Shown here: in pieces, positions 60,061-64,000 of the stretch
How positions within the stretch are numbered: position 1 is the stretch's first letter
Layout of the letters: each line of letters starts with the position of its first letter
NCBI GenBank assembly: GCA_026874595.1
Contig: CM049315.1
Span: 19,861,664-19,925,663 of the forward strand
Origin: Sipunculus nudus
Taxonomy: Eukaryota; Annelida; Sipuncula; Golfingiida; Sipunculidae
Reading direction: 5' to 3'
DNA length: 64,000 nucleotides
The notes under the pieces: generated by a model
Databases searched by the model: none
What the model saw: the letters and a program-made list of their open reading frames with translations, nothing else
Told to the model about the DNA's origin: nothing
Position numbers and translations under genes: made by a program

Positions 60061-60700
60061 CAATAAACTCGATGAATCTCTTATTCGTATACGCGTGAGG
60101 GTGTGTGATAAAATTATCGTTTCAGTGCAGCTGGTGATTGTTCGTTTCGGTGTCAGCACAGACTGTACAAGCTGATCAATTACCAAAAAGAGGCCAGCGC
60201 CTCGTCATCGACCTCTGTCAATGGCTGACGAGTTCTTCGTCTTTAAAGCTCAGTACCAGATGTTTAGTCGACAAGATAGAACGTTATCTACAGAACAAAC
60301 TGCCGACGCTTTTCGTCGACAAATGTCACTGATTGTTCGGGTACGGTACATCGACAAAGAAAAGTCGCATTGGTAAAGATGTGCAAGTGCAATATGAGAG
60401 TTCTCCGTCAAAACCTTGTTCGGTGATGGCGAGCCGCCCTTATTTTAACCATCGGGGACCTGCGTTCAGCGCGTGAATTCACTGAAACGGGTGACACGAA
60501 GGACGGGCGCCCGGGCATTTAAGTATTATCTGAAATTATAAAGGTATGAGGTACTTTATATACAAAGGCTGGGTTCTTGTCGGGGCTTGGTGGTATCTGA
60601 TATTACTTGTAAGTCCTTATTTCCTCGGTTGTTTGACCCGAAAACATTAGACGATATTTAGGCGCAATGCGCATGCGCGTGGTATCGGCTCTCAACTTGA
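60060..60700 (+). promoter_or_regulatory. Candidate promoter or first-exon region
   Basis: Compared with its flanks this region is richer in GC and in CpG (for example ggtgacacgaaggacgggcg and cccgggc near 60490-60515). A 64-codon frame (60138-60332) follows a pyrimidine tract ending tttcag (60119-60124), and an aaaggtatgag at 60540-60550 resembles a splice donor. A perfect NRF1-type palindrome lies at 60668. The encoded peptide has no domain I recognise. This is a weak call: an unmethylated regulatory region, a non-coding first exon or chance are all possible. Confidence 0.3.
60668..60679. promoter_or_regulatory. NRF1-type site TGCGCATGCGCG
   Basis: It contains the full GCGCATGCGC palindrome, the known consensus of NRF1, a factor usually found at CpG-rich animal promoters. 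It is the only such site I noticed in the window. Binding is inferred. Confidence 0.4.
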
Positions 60701-63110
60701 AACCTGATTATATCCTGACGGTGCCATTGGATATTGGAAATAATTAGTTTTAAAGACTCGGAGCTTGCAACATTACATCTTAACAACTCCTACAGTTTTT
60801 TTTTACTTATTTTTATAAAATCAACCAGAGGAAATATGCACACATGAAATATGGCCAATTGTGGTATCCCTTAAAACGACGCTCAGAAACTGATACAATA
60901 CCGAAAGGCTCCCGCTACGTTTTCGTATGACTTGTCTGCTACCTTGGACCAATTATCAGATATGATCTGTCCTATTTTTCTTATAGTATATTTCACTTTT
61001 CGTTACCTTTTCTGATGTGTTAAAACATTTGTTAACATTTCAATGCAAAGCAAACACCATTCTTTTATTTAATAAATGTATATCTCCTCGTGAAATATAA
61101 TCTTTATTTCATACTGTTAACTTCCTTTTGGTATACCAAAGATAATGTGTTTTGTTCAGGGGTTTATGATACACTTATAAAGAATGAGTTAATGGAAACC
61201 GTAATCTTATGGGATAAAAAAAACGACATGTTATTCGAAAAAATGCGCTCTACAAGGATTAAAAAGCAGCATATCGTTTTCATTACATGTTTCCGTCATA
61301 TCTGTCTTCAATGGAAAAGGCCCTAAACATTCCGCCAATCCGTCAGTTAAAAGCCTGGTATAGTTAATTCTAACCGCGTATTTTCTGTATCAGAAAAATA
61401 TATGACATACTGCATTTATTTTTAGATAATTATCCCTGTATTCATACGTACTCGCTTGCTGCTAGTTAAAGCCTTATTCAACCAATCAATCTAGGCCCCG
61501 TCAGTCGAGTGAGATAAAAATAGAAATCTAATATCCCTCAGACCTGGTTTGGAGGCCAAAAACAACTGTAAAAAGAAAAACTTGCATCGTAGGTAAGAGG
61601 ATGTCTGGATGGACTCTGTACAGAGAGTTAAGGGTGACTATTCCTAAATTAGAACATAAGGAAATTACCTTCAGATCCATCAATACGATTCACATTTTAA
61701 GCCATGGAATTAATCGTCAAATATACAGTCCTGCGAAATCTTGATAAATTTACATGGGAAAAGCTCTGATCCCATGCCGTCTAGACCAACAAATTATCAT
61801 CTTTAAACTGGCATCATTCTGAATCTTGTGATAATAAAAATGCCAAATGCTGACAGGTGCATTTATCAAACTAGACCACAGCCGACTTAGCATCATGACC
61901 GCAGTTTGATCGTAACAAAAACTATATTGCTTCTGTGATTGGTGATTATACCAAAATGGCTCGGACCATTTATAAATTCACCTGAACCGGAACGGTTATT
62001 GATGGCTCTTAAAGGAATCACTACTTCAAAATAAGTATAATCTGAATAAACTGGTCAACCAGAGAAAACATATTTTTTAACAGGTATTGTGATGAAAATG
62101 GGTTTTCAAGATATTTTAACTGAAGGCATATTACAAGCAAGTGAAATGCCCCTTATGCCAGAGTCAAGGTCATTTTAATAATATTCGATAATTTATTTTG
62201 AAAACATAATGATGTAGGCCCGGAATATGTCTTCCATAATTTACTTGCTAAAGGATTAGGGTACGTGGCCATCATACTTTTATTTAGACATATAAATCAT
62301 TATTATTGAACAAGTGTAGATAAACCCTGAGAATTTACAGAACGTTTGCAATAATTCTGAGGCGTTAAATATAAATATTAATTTATGAAGTGTTGATCAT
62401 TCATATTACTAAGCAACAGTAGCACGTGACTCTTTTCTATTTTTTTTCTTTTTTTTTTGTTCCTTCTTGAAAAATGACTCTCCCGTGATTCTCCAGGTGT
62501 CCTCTCTGATGGGTTCGGAAGCGTCCCTCTTTGAAGGTCAGTGTTCTGCTTTAGGTTAAATCCTTCTCATTTGTCTGTCGTAAATCATATCACTCTTGGT
62601 GATCAAGCGCATGAACCTCGATGTACACCTCAAAACATGAATTAACAGGGTGCGCTGCAGGCACTTTTATCATTATTTCCTGTATCAAACGGTTTAATTT
62701 CCTGGTGGTATTATCTACCGTTTGTACTAACCGCAAAGGGTTGTAAGATTTTATATAGTTTTATATATTTTGCTTCTTTGTATGCTTCCGTTCTTCTTAA
62801 ATTTCCTAACGGCATTGTGTCAAACCATTATCAAACCCGTGTCATTATGTATGTCACGTAAAAAGTAATACATCTAGATGTGCCGCTATTTGAGAAAACT
62901 GTATCATAGAATTTGTGATTTTCTTTTTGTGTTTGGTCATTTTGGCCTTCACAAACAAAAACATACATCTGCTTTACTTAGCAGAGCAAGACACATTTCG
63001 ATATGTGAAGTTGTTAAATACAATTGAATATATTAAGACATGATGGTCTTCCAAAATCACCATAAACTGAACGTAGTTAAATATAAACAATAAGTTTTAT
63101 ATATATGAAC
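60701..63110. other. AT-rich intergenic DNA, no gene recognised
   Basis: The 78-codon frame at 61090-61326 has no recognisable content. Poly(T) runs occur near 60795 and 62430-62460. No repeat family was identified. Confidence 0.5.
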
Positions 63111-63113
63111 AGT

Positions 63114-63445
63114 GGGCCAGCCAAAGTTGATTTTTTTTTCACTTTTAAGGGCATTGCTTGTTAATAGCAGGCATCCATGCTAGATCAATCAGCCATAGAG
63201 TGAAGAAAAAAGTGTGGTTGGATGCCACCTGAATTTTTTTAATTGCAAGGTCATTTTCAAGGTCAAACTGAAAAATGGGCCAGCAAAGGTCAATTTTTCA
63301 CTTTTGGGGACATTGCTTGTTTTTATCAGGCATCCATGCCAGGTCATCTAACCAAACAGTGATGGAAAAAGTGTAGATGGATGCCATCCTACATTTTTAC
63401 CTTTAAGGTCATTTTCAAGATGATTTACAAGGTCAAACCGATGAA
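63114..63445 (+). repeat. 163-bp tandem repeat, two units, AAGGTCA-rich
   Basis: Unit 1 (63114-63276) and unit 2 (63277-about 63445) both begin gggccagc and share ttttcacttttggggacatt (or near variants), gcttgtt, 'atcaggcatccatgc' and ggatgcca. Each ends with tandem AAGGTCA-type half-sites (gcaaggtcattttcaaggtc in unit 1). It is a dispersed-repeat type sequence and non-coding. Confidence 0.85.
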
Positions 63446-63734
63446 AATTGAACCTGAACGGGTATAGTGGGTATATAGTATATATATAACATCAATAAAA
63501 CCAAAGTATATTCGATAACCTTAAGCTTAAGACATATTTAACGTTTTTTACTACTCTGAATCAAGACATATGGAAGCGGTGTAAAGCGCGGTAATGTGTC
63601 CCTCAAAGTGTCTTTAAAACAGTTTAAATGATATAAGAAAAATGGCTTTTGTATAATGCAGGATAAGAGGTCCATGAATAACGGATATTTGCTTATAATA
63701 ATGTTGTGTTCGGAGGAAGTTGTGGGTACCAGAA

Positions 63735-63962
63735 CAGGGGCGGATCCAGGAATTAAGTAAAGGAGGGGTCCAAGTCAGACGGACTAATGATAATACCTGA
63801 AAAACGGTCCCCAGGTCTGGAAAAAAGGGTCCAGGCCACAATAATTGGTCTGAACTCTTCAAAAAATGTGCGGCAGCTGAATGGGGAGGGGGGGGGGGCG
63901 AACGGGTGGGGGTGGGGGGTGGTTCCCGAACCCCTTTGACCCCTCCTCTGGATACACTTCTG
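63735..63962 (+). mobile_element. hAT-like MITE
   Basis: It starts CAGGGGCGGATCCAGG (63735). The reverse complement of its right end starts CAGAAGTGTATCCAGAGG, giving imperfect inverted termini. Its first 50 bp match the minus-strand element at 27632-27780. A 5-bp direct repeat CAGAA flanks it (63730-63734 and 63963-63967); hAT elements usually make 8 bp, so this may be chance. The minus-strand 126-codon proline-rich frame over it is an artefact of the G-rich core. Confidence 0.65.
63883..63922 (+). other. G-quadruplex-prone tract
   Basis: Runs of 4, 12, 3, 5 and 6 G separated by one to six bases (ggggaggg, gggtgggggtggggggtgg) satisfy the usual G3+ N1-7 pattern several times over. It lies inside the MITE at 63735-63962. 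Confidence 0.6.
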
Positions 63963-64000
63963 CAGAAGACCCTGGATGGACGTTTCACATTCAAAGTTCA

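Noticed and set aside
63614..63994. 126-codon proline-rich minus-strand frame
   Set aside because: It runs across a hAT-like MITE, and the proline run is the complement of its G-rich core.

Overview
This window looks like non-coding, repeat-rich nuclear DNA from a marine invertebrate, most likely a mollusc and plausibly a bivalve. The signs are an AT-rich background, a dozen or so long (AT)n microsatellites, several tRNA-derived SINE heads, MITE-like elements, a solo LTR, and a dispersed repeat whose units carry the GTGACCTTGACCTTTGACC motif that I associate with bivalve genomes. The taxon is an inference. I found no protein-coding gene I can support. Open frames are short (longest 186 codons, inside a satellite array), none shows a recognisable domain, and many lie over microsatellites or repeats. 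There are no bacterial-style operons, CRISPR arrays or rRNA genes, and no intact tRNA gene.

Layout. 1-5.0 kb is AT-rich, with microsatellites and no gene. 5.2-10.7 kb is a direct duplication of a roughly 3 kb segment (copies at about 5222-8185 and 8188-10672); each copy ends in a MITE-like element with CCTCCGCCAAG termini. 12.4-14.9 kb holds three copies of a local repeat family (family B). 15.2-15.5 kb has two strong inverted repeats next to (AT)n tracts. 17.6-18.6 kb and 22.0-22.4 kb hold three copies of another dispersed family (family C). 19.5-20.3 kb is an element bounded by inverted TTACCCCCGGTAA-type termini with a SINE inside it. 26.9-31.2 kb is a cluster of mobile DNA: a minus-strand SINE, hAT-like elements, and a hAT-like element with a perfect 8-bp target duplication that itself contains a 668-bp solo LTR. 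33.1-33.8 kb has two tandem units of a nuclear-receptor-half-site-rich repeat. 36.9-44.4 kb has a compound CA/TA/GA microsatellite, two short tandem duplications and a SINE fragment in otherwise featureless sequence.

The dominant feature is a satellite array of about 13.2 kb at 44786-57990. It has a 40-bp monomer, roughly 330 copies, with nested higher-order structure: a 120-bp three-monomer repeat and blocks of about 1.7-1.8 kb. The monomer has no stop on the minus strand in any frame, so it produces many false ORFs. I do not recognise it from any described satellite.

Right of the array, 60.1-60.7 kb is richer in GC and CpG and contains a perfect NRF1-type palindrome. It is the best candidate in the window for a promoter or first exon. 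The end of the window holds a two-unit tandem repeat (63.1-63.4 kb) and a hAT-like MITE with a G-quadruplex-prone core (63735-63962).
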